The notes under the pieces were generated by a model. It made no database searches and was not told where the DNA came from. It saw nothing but the letters and a program-made list of their open reading frames with translations. 64,000 bases of DNA from Christensenellaceae bacterium (GTDB taxonomy: Bacteria > Bacillota > Clostridia > Christensenellales > Christensenellaceae). Location of the stretch: NCBI GenBank assembly GCA_022846035.1, contig AP025580.1:1116001-1180000 (forward strand), read 5' to 3'. Positions 36,582 to 48,313 of the stretch are shown here, piece after piece; the stretch's first letter is position 1, and the number at the start of each line of letters is the position of its first letter. The position numbers were made by a program, and so were the translations under genes.

Positions 36582-38764
36582 TTTTGCAGACATTAAACGA
36601 CAAGCAACAGAAAGCGGTTACGACAACACAGGGCGCGGTTTTGGTGCTGGCCGGCGCAGGCAGCGGGAAAACGAAAGTCCTGACACAGCGCGTCGCTTAC
36701 CTGATCAATGAAAAGAACGTCGCCCCGTGGCAGATATTGGCGATCACCTTTACCAACAAGGCGGCGCAGGAGATGAAAGACCGTATTTCAGAAATTATCG
36801 TGGCCGATATGCGGGATATGTGGATCAGTACTTTCCACGCCATGTGTATGCGTATGCTGCGCAAATATGCGGACAGGATCGGTTATACAAGCAATTTTCT
36901 GATTTACGATACGGATGATTCGCTGCGGATCATCAAAAAGATATTGGAAAATTTAGGACTGAAAGAGGATAAGACATATAGCGACCGCTATATGAAAAAT
37001 CTGATCAGCAAATATAAAAACGACAGTACGAAGCTGGATTTCGACGCATACGCCGAATTGAAAAACCCCTTTGTCTCCGAATTTGCGGGGGAAATCTACG
37101 AGCGGTACCACAGTGAGTTGAAAAAACAGAATGCGATGGATTTTGACGACCTGCTTTTGAATACGCTTATGCTTCTGGAAACGGATGAACAGGCGCGCAC
37201 CTTTTATCAAAACAAATTTCGTTATATCCTAGTGGACGAATATCAGGATACGAACATGGTGCAATATAAGCTGGTGAGGATTCTTTCGCAAGGTCACGGG
37301 AACATTTTTGTGGTAGGCGACGACGACCAGTCCATTTATGCTTTCCGTGGCGCAAACATCCGTAATATACTTGAATTCGAGAAAGATTTTCCGGGTGCGA
37401 CCGTCATACGGCTCGAGCAAAACTACCGTTCGGACAAAAAAATCCTCGACGTGGCAAACTGCGTCATTAAAAATAACGAGGGCCGCAAGGGAAAGACGCT
37501 ATGGAGCGATATTTCGAGCGGCGACAAGCCTGTTTTGTACACGGCGAACAGCGAATTTGACGAGGCCGAGACCATTGCACGGGAAATACAGCGATTATCC
37601 GATCGAGGAGTGCGCTATGCCGATATGGCGATTCTTTACCGCATTCATACGCTGTCGAGAATCCTGGAAGAAAAATTGCGCATGTACGCAATACCATATC
37701 GTATCTATGGCGGCATCAGCTTTTATGAGCGCAAGGAAATCAAGGATATGGTGGCCTACCTGAACATCATTGCCAATCCTGCGGCTGACCTGCAGCTTAT
37801 GCGCATCATCAACACGCCAAAACGCGCTATCGGGGATGCCAAGGTGACGGCGCTTGTGCAGGCGGCTTCCTACAATGGTATTTCCATGCTGGAGGTTATG
37901 AAAAACGCCAATGTCCTGATTGAGGATAAGGCGCTAAACAAAAAAGCCAACGAATTTTATGAGCTGTACGAAGCCATCAGCGACGGTTATGCCGATATGG
38001 CGGTGCATGAAATTTTGGAACGGGCTTACGATCTTTCCGGATATAAAGCAATGTTGGAAGAAGACCAGTCGCCTGAAAGCGAAGCGCGGATGGAAAATAT
38101 TGCCGAGCTGATTAACTCCGCTTATACGTATGACAGGGAAGAAGACGCGTCGCTGGAAGGCTTTTTGCAGAATATTGCGCTTATTACCGACCTTGACAGT
38201 ATGGACGACCAGGGCGGTGTGACACTCATGACTATGCATGCGGCCAAGGGATTGGAATTTGATGTCGTATTTGTGGCGGGAATGGATGAAAGCATCTTCC
38301 CCAGCCAGCGCGCAATCGATGAAGATAACGTTGAGGAGGAGCGCAGGCTGTGTTATGTGGCGGTGACGCGCGCTAAAAAAAGCCTGTATTTGATGCATGC
38401 GCAAATGCGTACGCTGTATGGACGGACGCAGCCGTCGGTTCCGTCGCGTTTTCTGGATGAAATCGACGAGGATATGGTTGTCCATACAGGTAAGGCGAAA
38501 AAACCTGTGATTTCCCATCGGCAAACGGAAGCTTCCAATGCGAAACCATTGTTCAGCGGCAGCCTGCCTGCCAAAAAGGCGGTACAGCAAAAGGTAAGCG
38601 GGGACTATCATGTGGGAACGGTCGTGGAGCACAAAACGTTCGGGCGCGGTAAAATCAAGTCGATCGCCGGCGCAGGACAAGCGCAGGTGGCGGTCGTTGA
38701 TTTTTACGAAGTGGGTGAAAAAAAGATGTTTCTGGCATTCGCGTCCCTGAAAATTTTGAAATAG
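36578..38764 (+). CDS. pcrA: ATP-dependent DNA helicase PcrA (UvrD family)
   Basis: Superfamily 1A 3'-5' helicase for repair and clearing of replication blocks. The 728 residues show the Q motif LNDKQQKAV, Walker A AGAGSGKTKV (about 25-34), motif Ia AITFTNKAAQEM, Walker B LVDEYQDTN, VGDDDQSIYAFRGA, QNYRS, and motif VI VAVTRAKK. The C-terminal Tudor-like segment VGTVVEHKTFGRGKI matches PcrA. It sits in the yerC-pcrA-ligA order of Bacillota. Confidence 0.97.
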   Translation: MILQTLNDKQQKAVTTTQGAVLVLAGAGSGKTKVLTQRVAYLINEKNVAPWQILAITFTNKAAQEMKDRISEIIVADMRDMWISTFHAMCMRMLRKYADRIGYTSNFLIYDTDDSLRIIKKILENLGLKEDKTYSDRYMKNLISKYKNDSTKLDFDAYAELKNPFVSEFAGEIYERYHSELKKQNAMDFDDLLLNTLMLLETDEQARTFYQNKFRYILVDEYQDTNMVQYKLVRILSQGHGNIFVVGDDDQSIYAFRGANIRNILEFEKDFPGATVIRLEQNYRSDKKILDVANCVIKNNEGRKGKTLWSDISSGDKPVLYTANSEFDEAETIAREIQRLSDRGVRYADMAILYRIHTLSRILEEKLRMYAIPYRIYGGISFYERKEIKDMVAYLNIIANPAADLQLMRIINTPKRAIGDAKVTALVQAASYNGISMLEVMKNANVLIEDKALNKKANEFYELYEAISDGYADMAVHEILERAYDLSGYKAMLEEDQSPESEARMENIAELINSAYTYDREEDASLEGFLQNIALITDLDSMDDQGGVTLMTMHAAKGLEFDVVFVAGMDESIFPSQRAIDEDNVEEERRLCYVAVTRAKKSLYLMHAQMRTLYGRTQPSVPSRFLDEIDEDMVVHTGKAKKPVISHRQTEASNAKPLFSGSLPAKKAVQQKVSGDYHVGTVVEHKTFGRGKIKSIAGAGQAQVAVVDFYEVGEKKMFLAFASLKILK

Positions 38765-40744
<1,980 letters not shown>

Positions 40745-40769
40745 GTATACGCAGAAAAGGAAGTTTTTG

Positions 40770-40778
40770 TGATATAAT
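40770..40778 (+). promoter_or_regulatory. extended -10 promoter for gatCAB
   Basis: TGATATAAT: TG, one base, then consensus TATAAT (40773-40778), about 40 bases before the gatC ATG. No good -35 box is seen, which is usual for extended -10 promoters. Confidence 0.5.
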
Positions 40779-40818
40779 AAATTATTAATGTTTTTGACTT
40801 TTTTTATGGAGGTTTTGT

Positions 40819-41106
40819 ATGCGTGTAACGATAGAAGATGTGGAAAAAATCGCCTCTCTCTCGATGCTGAGCCTGAGTGACGACAAAAAGAAAATGATGC
40901 AAAGGGATCTTGATAATATTTTAGGGCATGCGGAAAAGCTGAACGAACTTGATACGGATGGCGTGGAACCGACAAGCTATATTCTCAAGCAGCAGAATGT
41001 GGTACGTGAGGATATACCGGGCAAGGTTTGGCAGAGGGAAGATATGCTGAGAAATGCTCCGGAGACGGACGAGGGCTGTTTTGTCGTGCCTAAGGTAGTA
41101 GACTGA
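40819..41106 (+). CDS. gatC: Asp-tRNA(Asn)/Glu-tRNA(Gln) amidotransferase subunit C
   Basis: A 95-residue linker subunit that wraps GatA and GatB. The typical beginning VTIEDVEKIASLSMLSL and the central FNDILGHAEKL-like LDNILGHAEKLNELDTDGVEPT are present, as is VLREDIPG-like VVREDIPG. ATG follows TGGAGG, and gatA starts ten bases after the stop. Confidence 0.95.
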   Translation: MRVTIEDVEKIASLSMLSLSDDKKKMMQRDLDNILGHAEKLNELDTDGVEPTSYILKQQNVVREDIPGKVWQREDMLRNAPETDEGCFVVPKVVD

Positions 41107-41116
41107 GGAGGAATAC

Positions 41117-42571
41117 ATGGAACTGAATGCATTGAATATAAAACAGGCGGCGGACCTGTTGGAGAAAAAAGAAATATCCTCAGTGGAGCTGACAAAAGCC
41201 TGTATCGACCGGATTGAAGCGGTAGAGCCGGAGATACACGCGCTGGTAACGGTATGTGCGGACGAGGCTCTTGAAACGGCGCGGTGCGTAGATGCGAAAC
41301 GCGCGAAAGGCGAAAAACTGGGCAGGCTGGCAGGAATTCCCGCAATCATCAAAGACAATATGTGTACGAAAGGCGTGCTTTCGACAGCTTCTTCCAAAAT
41401 GCTTTATAATTATAAACCCGTTTATGACGCTACGGTGATCGAAAAGCTTAAGGCGGAGGACTATGTCATGGTCGCCAAGGCCAACATGGACGAATTTGCG
41501 ATGGGCTCCTCGACGGAAACATCCTATTTCGGCGTGACAAAAAATCCATGGGATACGTCGCGCGTTCCCGGCGGTTCATCCGGTGGCAGCGCCGCCTGTG
41601 TGGCGGCTGATGAAGCTGTTTTTTCGCTGGGTTCAGATACGGGCGGCAGTGTGCGCCAGCCGGCGGCTTTTTGCGGCGTGGTTGGCCTCAAACCGACCTA
41701 TGGTACGGTTTCGCGTTTTGGGCTCATGGCCTTTGCCTCCTCGCTGGATCAAATTGGCCCGCTCACTAAAAATGTAGAAGATTCCGCTTTTGTGATGGAT
41801 ATTATCTCCGGCAACGATAAGCGGGACACGACGTCCGCGATTATGGACTATCCGCATTACGGCGAGGGGATGAAGCAGGATATAAAAGGCATGAAAGTGG
41901 GAATTCCCAAGGAATACCTGGCTCAGGAAGTCGATCCCCAGGTAAAGCAGTCATATCTTGATGCGATCAAACTGTTCGAAAGTATGGGAGCGGTCGTGGA
42001 AGAGACTTCGCTGCCAACCTTTGACTACGCGCTTTCCGCATATTATGTGATTGCTTCGGCCGAAGTGGCGTCCAACCTCTCAAGGTTTGACGGCATTCGC
42101 TACGGATACCGGACCGAGCATTACGACGATTTAAAACAGATGTACAAAAATACGCGCAGCGAGGGTTTCGGCGACGAGACAAAACGCCGTATTATGCTGG
42201 GAAACTATGTTCTGAGTTCCGGATATTATGACGCGTACTATCTGAAAGCCCTGAAAGTCAAAACGCTGATTAAAAACGATTTTGACAATCTGTTTGGAAA
42301 ATATGACATTTTGCTGTCGCCTACGGCGCCTACGCCTGCGTTCCAGATCGGCGCCAAGTCGACGCCGCTTGAAATGTATGTGAACGACTTGTTTACTGTA
42401 CCTGTCAATATCGCGGGTGTGACGGCGATCTCGGTGCCTGCGGGCGTGACGGACGACGGATTGCCTGTTTCCGTACAGATGATTGCGAAAGCATTTGACG
42501 AAAATACGATGTTCCGCGCGGCCTGGAATTTTGAGCAGGCAGTAAAGTTTGATAAAAAACCGACGTTATGA
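41117..42571 (+). CDS. gatA: Asp-tRNA(Asn)/Glu-tRNA(Gln) amidotransferase subunit A
   Basis: Amidase-signature subunit that releases ammonia from glutamine for transamidation of mischarged tRNA. The 484-residue protein has the catalytic Lys in IIKDN (about 79) and the Ser-cisSer pair in PGGSSGGSAA (about 150-160), plus GSDTGGSVRQPA. The order gatC-gatA-gatB is standard. Presence of the set suggests that the organism makes Gln-tRNA and/or Asn-tRNA indirectly. Confidence 0.97.
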   Translation: MELNALNIKQAADLLEKKEISSVELTKACIDRIEAVEPEIHALVTVCADEALETARCVDAKRAKGEKLGRLAGIPAIIKDNMCTKGVLSTASSKMLYNYKPVYDATVIEKLKAEDYVMVAKANMDEFAMGSSTETSYFGVTKNPWDTSRVPGGSSGGSAACVAADEAVFSLGSDTGGSVRQPAAFCGVVGLKPTYGTVSRFGLMAFASSLDQIGPLTKNVEDSAFVMDIISGNDKRDTTSAIMDYPHYGEGMKQDIKGMKVGIPKEYLAQEVDPQVKQSYLDAIKLFESMGAVVEETSLPTFDYALSAYYVIASAEVASNLSRFDGIRYGYRTEHYDDLKQMYKNTRSEGFGDETKRRIMLGNYVLSSGYYDAYYLKALKVKTLIKNDFDNLFGKYDILLSPTAPTPAFQIGAKSTPLEMYVNDLFTVPVNIAGVTAISVPAGVTDDGLPVSVQMIAKAFDENTMFRAAWNFEQAVKFDKKPTL

Positions 42572-42581
42572 TGGAGTAGAT

Positions 42582-44015
42582 ATGGCGATGAAATATGAAA
42601 CAGTAATAGGCCTTGAAGTGCATGTGGAAATGGCGACGGAGACAAAAATATTCTGCGCATGCAAAAACCAGTTTGGTTCCGCGCCCAATACCAACGTTTG
42701 TCCGGTGTGCCTTTCCATGCCGGGAACGCTCCCCGTGCTCAATGAACAGGCGGTTGAATACGGTGTACGCGCCGGATTATCCTTAGGTTGTGAAATACCA
42801 AATTTTTCTAAGCTGGACAGAAAAGGATATTTCTATCCGGATCTTGCCAAAGCATATCAAATATCCCAGTTCGATTATCCGTTGTGCTCGCATGGCGAGG
42901 TCGAACTTAATGTAGACGGGGAAAAACACAGGATCGGCATCACGCGGATCCATATCGAAGAGGATGCGGGCAAGCTCGTGCATCAGGGTACGGAAAGCCT
43001 CGTGGATTATAACCGTGGCGGCGTACCATTGATGGAGATCGTCACGGACCCCGATTTTCGGAATGCCGCGCAGGTTAAGGCGTTTTTGGATACGGTGCGG
43101 GCGAATATGGAATATATCGGCGTTTCGGACTGCAAAATGGAAGAGGGGTCTATGCGTTGTGATATTAATATTTCAGTGCGTCCGCAGGGAGAGACGGAAT
43201 ACGGTACGCGCACAGAACTCAAAAATATCAACAGTATCTCGGCGGCGCAGCGCGCCATCGAATATGAATCCAAGCGGCATATCGAGGTCATAGAGGACGG
43301 CGGCAGCATAGTGCAGGAGACCCGTCGCTGGGATGATGCCAAGGGCAAGACGTTTCCTATGCGCGACAAGGAAGAAGCGCATGATTACAGGTATTTCCCC
43401 GATCCGGACCTGGTCCCCGTGTATTTGACGGACGAGCGGATTGCGGATATTAAGGCGGCCTTGCCGGAACTGCCTGCGGCCAAAAGGGCGCGGTACGTCG
43501 CGGAGTTCGGACTGCCGGAATATAATGCGGAGATCCTCACTATGTCTAAATACACGGCAAGGCTGTTTGAGGAATGCGTGGCGATTTATCCGGAAGCAAA
43601 AGCGATCAGCAATTACATTATGGTCGATCTTGCGCGGTTATTGAATGAAAACAATATCGAACCAAAAGACATACCGGTTACCGCGAAAGGCCTGACGGAT
43701 GTACTCAAGCTTGTTCAGGACGGAGTAATCAATTCGAGCGTAGGCAAGCAGGTTTTTGAAGAAATGTTCAAAACAGGAAAGGATCCGGCGCAGATCGTAG
43801 AAGAAAAAGGCCTGAAACAGATCGATAATGCGGATGAAATCCTTTCGCTTGTGCAGCAGATCATCAGGGATAATCCCAAGCCGGTCGCGGATTATAAGGG
43901 TGGAAATGCGAAAGCTATGACCTTTTTTGTCGGACAGGTTATGAAAGCGACTAAGGGAAAAGCAAACCCCAAGACAGTCAACGAATTGGTGAAAGCGGAG
44001 CTTGATAAAGCATGA
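42582..44015 (+). CDS. gatB: Asp-tRNA(Asn)/Glu-tRNA(Gln) amidotransferase subunit B
   Basis: The tRNA-binding and kinase subunit, which phosphorylates the mischarged aminoacyl group. ATG 42582 lies five bases after GGAG and gives a 477-residue protein starting MAMKYETVIGLEVHVE; an upstream in-frame start at 42549 would overlap gatA. Signatures are GLEVHVEM, IHIEEDAGKL and DYNRGGVPLMEIVT. The C-terminal YqeY-like helical domain covers about 330-477. Confidence 0.97.
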   Translation: MAMKYETVIGLEVHVEMATETKIFCACKNQFGSAPNTNVCPVCLSMPGTLPVLNEQAVEYGVRAGLSLGCEIPNFSKLDRKGYFYPDLAKAYQISQFDYPLCSHGEVELNVDGEKHRIGITRIHIEEDAGKLVHQGTESLVDYNRGGVPLMEIVTDPDFRNAAQVKAFLDTVRANMEYIGVSDCKMEEGSMRCDINISVRPQGETEYGTRTELKNINSISAAQRAIEYESKRHIEVIEDGGSIVQETRRWDDAKGKTFPMRDKEEAHDYRYFPDPDLVPVYLTDERIADIKAALPELPAAKRARYVAEFGLPEYNAEILTMSKYTARLFEECVAIYPEAKAISNYIMVDLARLLNENNIEPKDIPVTAKGLTDVLKLVQDGVINSSVGKQVFEEMFKTGKDPAQIVEEKGLKQIDNADEILSLVQQIIRDNPKPVADYKGGNAKAMTFFVGQVMKATKGKANPKTVNELVKAELDKA

Positions 44016-45001
44016 AGCAGGGAAAGTTAACGAACGACCAGCTTAAAAGGATCATTATCGACAAGATCGCACCTAAAAATGCGGAAACGGTTTTGGGCGC
44101 GGGCGTGGGCGAAGATTGCTGCGCCATCAAAGCCGGTGAGGATTTATGCGTGGTTTCGACCGACCCGATTACCGCCTCTAACGAACAGACAGGAACGCTT
44201 GCGATCCATATCAACGCAAATGATATTGCGGCGGCGGGGGCGCGCCCGATCGCGGCGCTGGTAACGCTGCTGATTCCGCCGTCGTCAAGCGAAAAAAAGG
44301 TCAGTCGGGTGATGCAGCAAATGATCGATACGGCAGATAGCCTAGGTATCGATATTATCGGCGGGCACACCGAGGTAACGGACAGCGTAAACAGGCTTGT
44401 CGCTTCGGTGACGATGATAGGAAAACCCGTTTTAAAAGGGCGTATATTCAAAACGGCGGATATGAAGCCTGGTGAAGACATCATCATGACAAAATACGCG
44501 GGACTGGAGGGGACCAGTATTATCGCGAGCGATTTTGCCGATGAACTGCAATCCGAACTGACAGGGGACGACGAGCGGCAGCTTACGGAAATCGGTCATT
44601 CACTGAGCGTCGTTTTAGACGGTACGACCGCTGCTGCGGTGGACGGCGTTTCGGCGATGCATGATGTCACGGAAGGCGGCCTGATCGGCGCTATTTGCGA
44701 AATGTGTATGGCCTCGGGAACAGGCGCCGATATTGATTTTTCCAAGGTTCCCGTCTATCCGGTGACCCGCAAAATATGCGTTCGATACGGGATTGATGTG
44801 CTGGGACTGATTTCCAGCGGCAGTATGATTATCACGGCAAGGGATGGCGCCATGGTCGTGGATGCTCTTGAAAAGGCCGGCGTCCGTGCGACAATGATCG
44901 GCACGGTGACACAGGCGGGCGTATGCGACGTTTCTTGCGGAGCGCGGCAGGAAATTACGCCGTATCGCGCGGATGAACTATATAAAGTACTGGAAAGATA
45001 G
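44012..45001 (+). CDS. AIR synthase (PurM/HypE/ThiL)-superfamily protein, unknown substrate
   Basis: A 329-residue ATP-binding protein of the PurM-like superfamily. The N-terminal half has GAGVGEDCCAIK, DPITAS and NANDIAAAGARP; the C-terminal half has HDVTEGGLIGAICEM. It is not HypE, since the C-terminal Pro-Arg-x-Cys end is missing, and it is too distant from PurM or ThiL to be either. Alpha-ribazole kinase (CblS) is one known member of similar size, but I cannot assign it. The ATG overlaps the gatB stop. Confidence 0.8.
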   Translation: MKQGKLTNDQLKRIIIDKIAPKNAETVLGAGVGEDCCAIKAGEDLCVVSTDPITASNEQTGTLAIHINANDIAAAGARPIAALVTLLIPPSSSEKKVSRVMQQMIDTADSLGIDIIGGHTEVTDSVNRLVASVTMIGKPVLKGRIFKTADMKPGEDIIMTKYAGLEGTSIIASDFADELQSELTGDDERQLTEIGHSLSVVLDGTTAAAVDGVSAMHDVTEGGLIGAICEMCMASGTGADIDFSKVPVYPVTRKICVRYGIDVLGLISSGSMIITARDGAMVVDALEKAGVRATMIGTVTQAGVCDVSCGARQEITPYRADELYKVLER

Positions 45002-45003
45002 TC

Positions 45004-45032
45004 TTTTTAATTGATATATTTTATGATATACT
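45004..45032 (+). promoter_or_regulatory. weak promoter candidate for yicC
   Basis: TTTTTA, 17 bases, TATACT (45027-45032), shortly before a GAGGG ribosome site. Only the -10 is convincing. Confidence 0.3.
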
Positions 45033-45069
45033 AGATTGCAGCGAATTTGCGGGGAAGAGGGATCAATCT

Positions 45070-45945
45070 TTGAAAAGCATGACTGGCTTTGGCAAAAGTG
45101 AAATAGCCTTGGATGGCAGAAAAATGCGCGTGGAGATTAAAACGGTAAACCACCGTTTTTTGGACATCAACATTCGTCAGCCAAGGTTTATGATGTTCCT
45201 GGAAGACGACGTACGGAAATTTTTAAAAAAGACATTGAATCGAGGACGCGTGGAGGTATTTATCAACTATTCCTCGGAGCGTGCGGACGCCAAAAAGGTA
45301 ATTGCGGATATGCCGCTTTTGACGGCTTATCTGAATACTGCCAAAGAAATTTGCGCGGCAACGGGCGTGACAGACGATCTTACCGTGTCTCAACTGATGC
45401 GCTTGCCGGATGCGGTAACGTACGAAGATGAAAATACCGATCAGGATGCGCTTCGGGAATTGCTTTATGTAAACCTTCAGGCCGCAGTGAAAGAACTTTC
45501 CGCCGCGCGTGAAAAGGAAGGCCAGCAGTTAAAGGCGGATATGTTGCACCGCCTTGACCTGATTCTTTCCTATGCGGATACGATCGGCGGAAAAGAACAT
45601 ATCGTTGTCGAAGAATATAAAACCAAGCTGAAAGAGCGGATCGAGGATATTCTGGACGGGGCGGAGGTCGACGAACAAAAACTGGCGCAGGAAGTTGCTT
45701 TTTATGCAGACCGGTGCAATATCACGGAAGAGCTGGTGCGTATCAAAAGTCATGTGGGACAGATGCGGGCCGGCAGTGAGCAAACTACGCCGCAGGGACG
45801 CAATATGGATTTTATCGTCCAGGAATTAAACCGTGAATTTAATACCATTGGTTCCAAAACGCAGGACGGGGAAATATTGAAGCTTGTCATCGCCGGCAAG
45901 GGCGAGATAGAAAAAATACGCGAGCAGATACAGAACATCGAGTAA
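45070..45945 (+). CDS. yicC: YicC/YloC family endoribonuclease
   Basis: Conserved stress-linked RNase family; the E. coli member YicC helps degrade small RNA RyhB. The 291-residue protein begins with the family hallmark [10 protein letters not shown] and ends with the conserved [17 protein letters not shown] and [13 protein letters not shown]. The start codon is TTG at 45070, eight bases after AGAGGG; the next ATG would remove three residues before SMTGFG. It heads the yicC-remA-gmk-rpoZ-coaBC-priA block shared with Bacillus. Confidence 0.93.
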   Translation: MKSMTGFGKSEIALDGRKMRVEIKTVNHRFLDINIRQPRFMMFLEDDVRKFLKKTLNRGRVEVFINYSSERADAKKVIADMPLLTAYLNTAKEICAATGVTDDLTVSQLMRLPDAVTYEDENTDQDALRELLYVNLQAAVKELSAAREKEGQQLKADMLHRLDLILSYADTIGGKEHIVVEEYKTKLKERIEDILDGAEVDEQKLAQEVAFYADRCNITEELVRIKSHVGQMRAGSEQTTPQGRNMDFIVQELNREFNTIGSKTQDGEILKLVIAGKGEIEKIREQIQNIE

Positions 45946-45965
45946 CAGGCAGGAGGCGTTCAGAT

Positions 45966-46226
45966 ATGTCAATTAAATTAATTAATATAGGATTTGGAAA
46001 TATTGTTTCGGCGAACCGCCTGATTGCGATTGTGAGTCCGGAATCCGCGCCGATCAAGCGCATTATTTCGGAGGCGCGTGCAAAGGGGATGCTGATTGAC
46101 GCAACTTATGGAAGAAGGACGCGGGCGGTTGTTATAATGGACAGCGATCATGTCGTGTTATCTGCGGTGCAGCCGGAGACGGTGGCTCACAGGATCGTTT
46201 CCAAGGACGACGACCAGGACGACTGA
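45966..46226 (+). CDS. remA: extracellular matrix regulator RemA (DUF370)
   Basis: An 86-residue DNA-binding protein of the RemA/YlzA family. In Bacillus subtilis it activates biofilm matrix operons; the targets here are unknown. The conserved beginning [28 protein letters not shown]-like sequence and [11 protein letters not shown] are present. It lies between yicC and gmk, as in Bacillus. ATG follows GGAGG. Confidence 0.93.
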   Translation: MSIKLINIGFGNIVSANRLIAIVSPESAPIKRIISEARAKGMLIDATYGRRTRAVVIMDSDHVVLSAVQPETVAHRIVSKDDDQDD

Positions 46227-46256
46227 TCATAAAAAGTGGGGGAAAAGAAGAAATTC

Positions 46257-46829
46257 ATGGAAAAAGAAAAAGGGAAACTAATCGTCATCTCAGGGCCCTC
46301 CGGATGTGGAAAAGGGACGATCGTTGAGCGGTTGCTTCAAAAAGATGCGGATATTGAACTTTCCATATCCTGTACTACACGGCTTCCGCGCAGCGGCGAG
46401 CAGGACGGTGTGAATTACTTCTTTAAAACACATGAAGAATTTCAGAAGATGATAAAAGACCACGCTTTTCTGGAATACGCTGATGTGTTCGGAAAATGTT
46501 ACGGCACGCCCAAAGAATATGTGCTGGGTAAACTGAACCAAGGAAAAAGCGTGATTCTGGAAATCGACGTACAGGGCGCGATGCAGGTTGTTAAAAATTA
46601 TCCGCAGGCAGTCACCATCTTTATCCTGCCGCCTTCGGAGGAGATTTTGCTAAAACGTCTGCGGGGGCGTGGTACAGAAACCGACGAGCAGATCGAAAAG
46701 CGGTTCGGCAAGGCTAGAGCTGAGATGGAATACGCGCAGCAATACGGATACAGGGTTGTAAACGACGACCTTGACGTAGCTGTCGATGAAGTCAGGGATA
46801 TTATTGATCAGGCGCGTGCACAGGCATAA
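46257..46829 (+). CDS. gmk: guanylate kinase
   Basis: Phosphorylates GMP to GDP. Two starts are possible: GTG 46236, which has no ribosome site, and ATG 46257, which has GGGGGA 13 bases upstream. I use the ATG (190 residues, MEKEKGKLIVISGPSG). Walker A GPSGCGKGT, the GMP-binding TTRLPRSGEQDGVNYFF, ILEIDVQGA and LRGRGTETDEQIEKR are all typical. The start is the only doubtful part. Confidence 0.95.
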   Translation: MEKEKGKLIVISGPSGCGKGTIVERLLQKDADIELSISCTTRLPRSGEQDGVNYFFKTHEEFQKMIKDHAFLEYADVFGKCYGTPKEYVLGKLNQGKSVILEIDVQGAMQVVKNYPQAVTIFILPPSEEILLKRLRGRGTETDEQIEKRFGKARAEMEYAQQYGYRVVNDDLDVAVDEVRDIIDQARAQA

Positions 46830-46874
46830 AAGGCAGGCGGCGGTGAAAAAGATATAGAAGTTAGGAGAAAGAAC

Positions 46875-47081
46875 ATGATACATCTTGAATTGAATGATTT
46901 ACTGAAAAAGGTTGATTGCAGGTATACGCTGATTGTGGAAACGGCGAAGCGGGCGCGCCAGTTGATAGACGGTGCGCAGCCCTTAACAGAGAAAGTCGAT
47001 CCGAATCCGGTTTCGCAGGCCGTCAATGAAGTACTAAACGATAAAGTGACGTATATCAGGGTAACAGACGGTATCAAATAA
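46875..47081 (+). CDS. rpoZ: RNA polymerase omega subunit
   Basis: A 68-residue omega subunit that helps assemble the beta-prime subunit. It has the conserved helix start DCRYTLIVETAKRARQL and ends in KVTYIRVTDG. ATG follows TAGGAG. The gene is in its normal place between gmk and coaBC; its stop TAA shares a base with the coaBC ATG. Confidence 0.93.
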   Translation: MIHLELNDLLKKVDCRYTLIVETAKRARQLIDGAQPLTEKVDPNPVSQAVNEVLNDKVTYIRVTDGIK

Positions 47082-48271
47082 TGCTGGACGGTAAAAACGT
47101 GCTGCTCGGAGTGACGGGCGGCATTGCTGTATATAAAAGCGCATATGTAGTAAGCGGTCTCAAAAAAGCGGGCGCGAACGTGGATGTGATCATGACGGAT
47201 GCGGCCACGAAGTTTGTGTCGCCGCTTACCTTTGAAACCTTAAGCGCCAACCCTGTAACTACAGATATGTTTTCGCGCGAAAAGCCGTGGGAGGTGGAGC
47301 ATATAGCTCTGGCCCAAAAAGCGGACCTCGCAGTCATTGCGCCTGCAACGGCTAATACGATCGCGAAGCTTGCCTGCGGTATTGCCGATAATATGCTGAC
47401 AACGACAATTTTGGCATGTACCTGTAAGACCGTCATCGCACCGGCCATGAATACGGCGATGTATGAAAATATTGCGACGCAGGTCAACCTGCAGATTCTA
47501 AAAGACAGGGGATATATGATTCTTCCTCCGGCAGACGGCCAGCTTGCCTGCGGGACAACGGGCGCAGGGCGCATGAGAGAGCCTTGGGAAATCATTGATT
47601 TTTTACAGGAAACCACCAAGGAAGAATCTTTGCAGCTCGCCGGTAAAAAGGTCCTGATTACGGCAGGTCCAACGCGCGAGGCGATCGATCCTGTTCGCTA
47701 TATTACCAATCGCTCTTCCGGTAAAATGGGTTATGCGCTTGCGAGAAACGCTTGCCTGATGGGGGCGGAGGTCATGCTGGTATCTGGTCCTGTCGGGATA
47801 ACGCCGCCGGCCGGAGTGTCGGTATATCCGGTTGAAAGCGCACAGCAGATGTACGAGCAGGTTGTGGCTCTTAAAGATGGAGCGGACATCATTATTATGT
47901 GCGCAGCCGTGGCGGATTATACGCCGGAGGTATGCGAGGAACACAAAATGAAGAAGCGGGAAACGCTTTGTTTAAATTTGGTCAAGACGCGCGACATCCT
48001 CGCCGAAGTAGGAAAAAATAAAAAAGCATATCTAGTGGGCTTTGCTGCCGAAACCCGCAACCTTGAAGAATATGCGAAAGAGAAGCTTATAAAGAAAAAC
48101 CTGGACATGATTGTCGCCAACGACGTATCCGGATCGCAGACCGGTTTTGACAGCGATGACAATGCCGTTTCGATTTATACGCCTGATGACGGTGCGGTGC
48201 ATTTATCAAAAAGGAATAAAAACAATATTGCCGTCGGTATCATGGAAGAAATTATAAAACATCTCAAGTAA
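47081..48271 (+). CDS. coaBC: bifunctional phosphopantothenoylcysteine decarboxylase / synthetase
   Basis: Two successive coenzyme A steps in one polypeptide. CoaC-type flavoprotein domain (about 1-180): VTGGIAVYKS, APATANTIAK, PAMNTAMYEN and the Cys-containing DGQLACGTTGAGRM. CoaB-type synthetase domain (about 190-396): ITAGPTREAIDPVR, NRSSGKMG, AAVADY and VGFAAET. At 396 residues it is standard. A small terminator follows. Confidence 0.96.
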   Translation: MLDGKNVLLGVTGGIAVYKSAYVVSGLKKAGANVDVIMTDAATKFVSPLTFETLSANPVTTDMFSREKPWEVEHIALAQKADLAVIAPATANTIAKLACGIADNMLTTTILACTCKTVIAPAMNTAMYENIATQVNLQILKDRGYMILPPADGQLACGTTGAGRMREPWEIIDFLQETTKEESLQLAGKKVLITAGPTREAIDPVRYITNRSSGKMGYALARNACLMGAEVMLVSGPVGITPPAGVSVYPVESAQQMYEQVVALKDGADIIIMCAAVADYTPEVCEEHKMKKRETLCLNLVKTRDILAEVGKNKKAYLVGFAAETRNLEEYAKEKLIKKNLDMIVANDVSGSQTGFDSDDNAVSIYTPDDGAVHLSKRNKNNIAVGIMEEIIKHLK

Positions 48272-48294
48272 AAGCGTACATGGTACGCTTTTTT
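48271..48294 (+). terminator. terminator between coaBC and priA
   Basis: Stem AAAGCGTAC / GTACGCTTT with a 3-base loop ATG and a T run. priA starts about 20 bases later, so this may attenuate rather than fully stop transcription. Confidence 0.75.
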
Positions 48295-48313
48295 CGAATA
48301 TGGAGGTCATTGC

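Noticed and set aside
44012-45001. Calling the PurM-like gene HypE
   Set aside because: HypE needs a C-terminal Pro-Arg-x-Cys motif; the protein ends VLER, and this is an [FeFe], not [NiFe], context.
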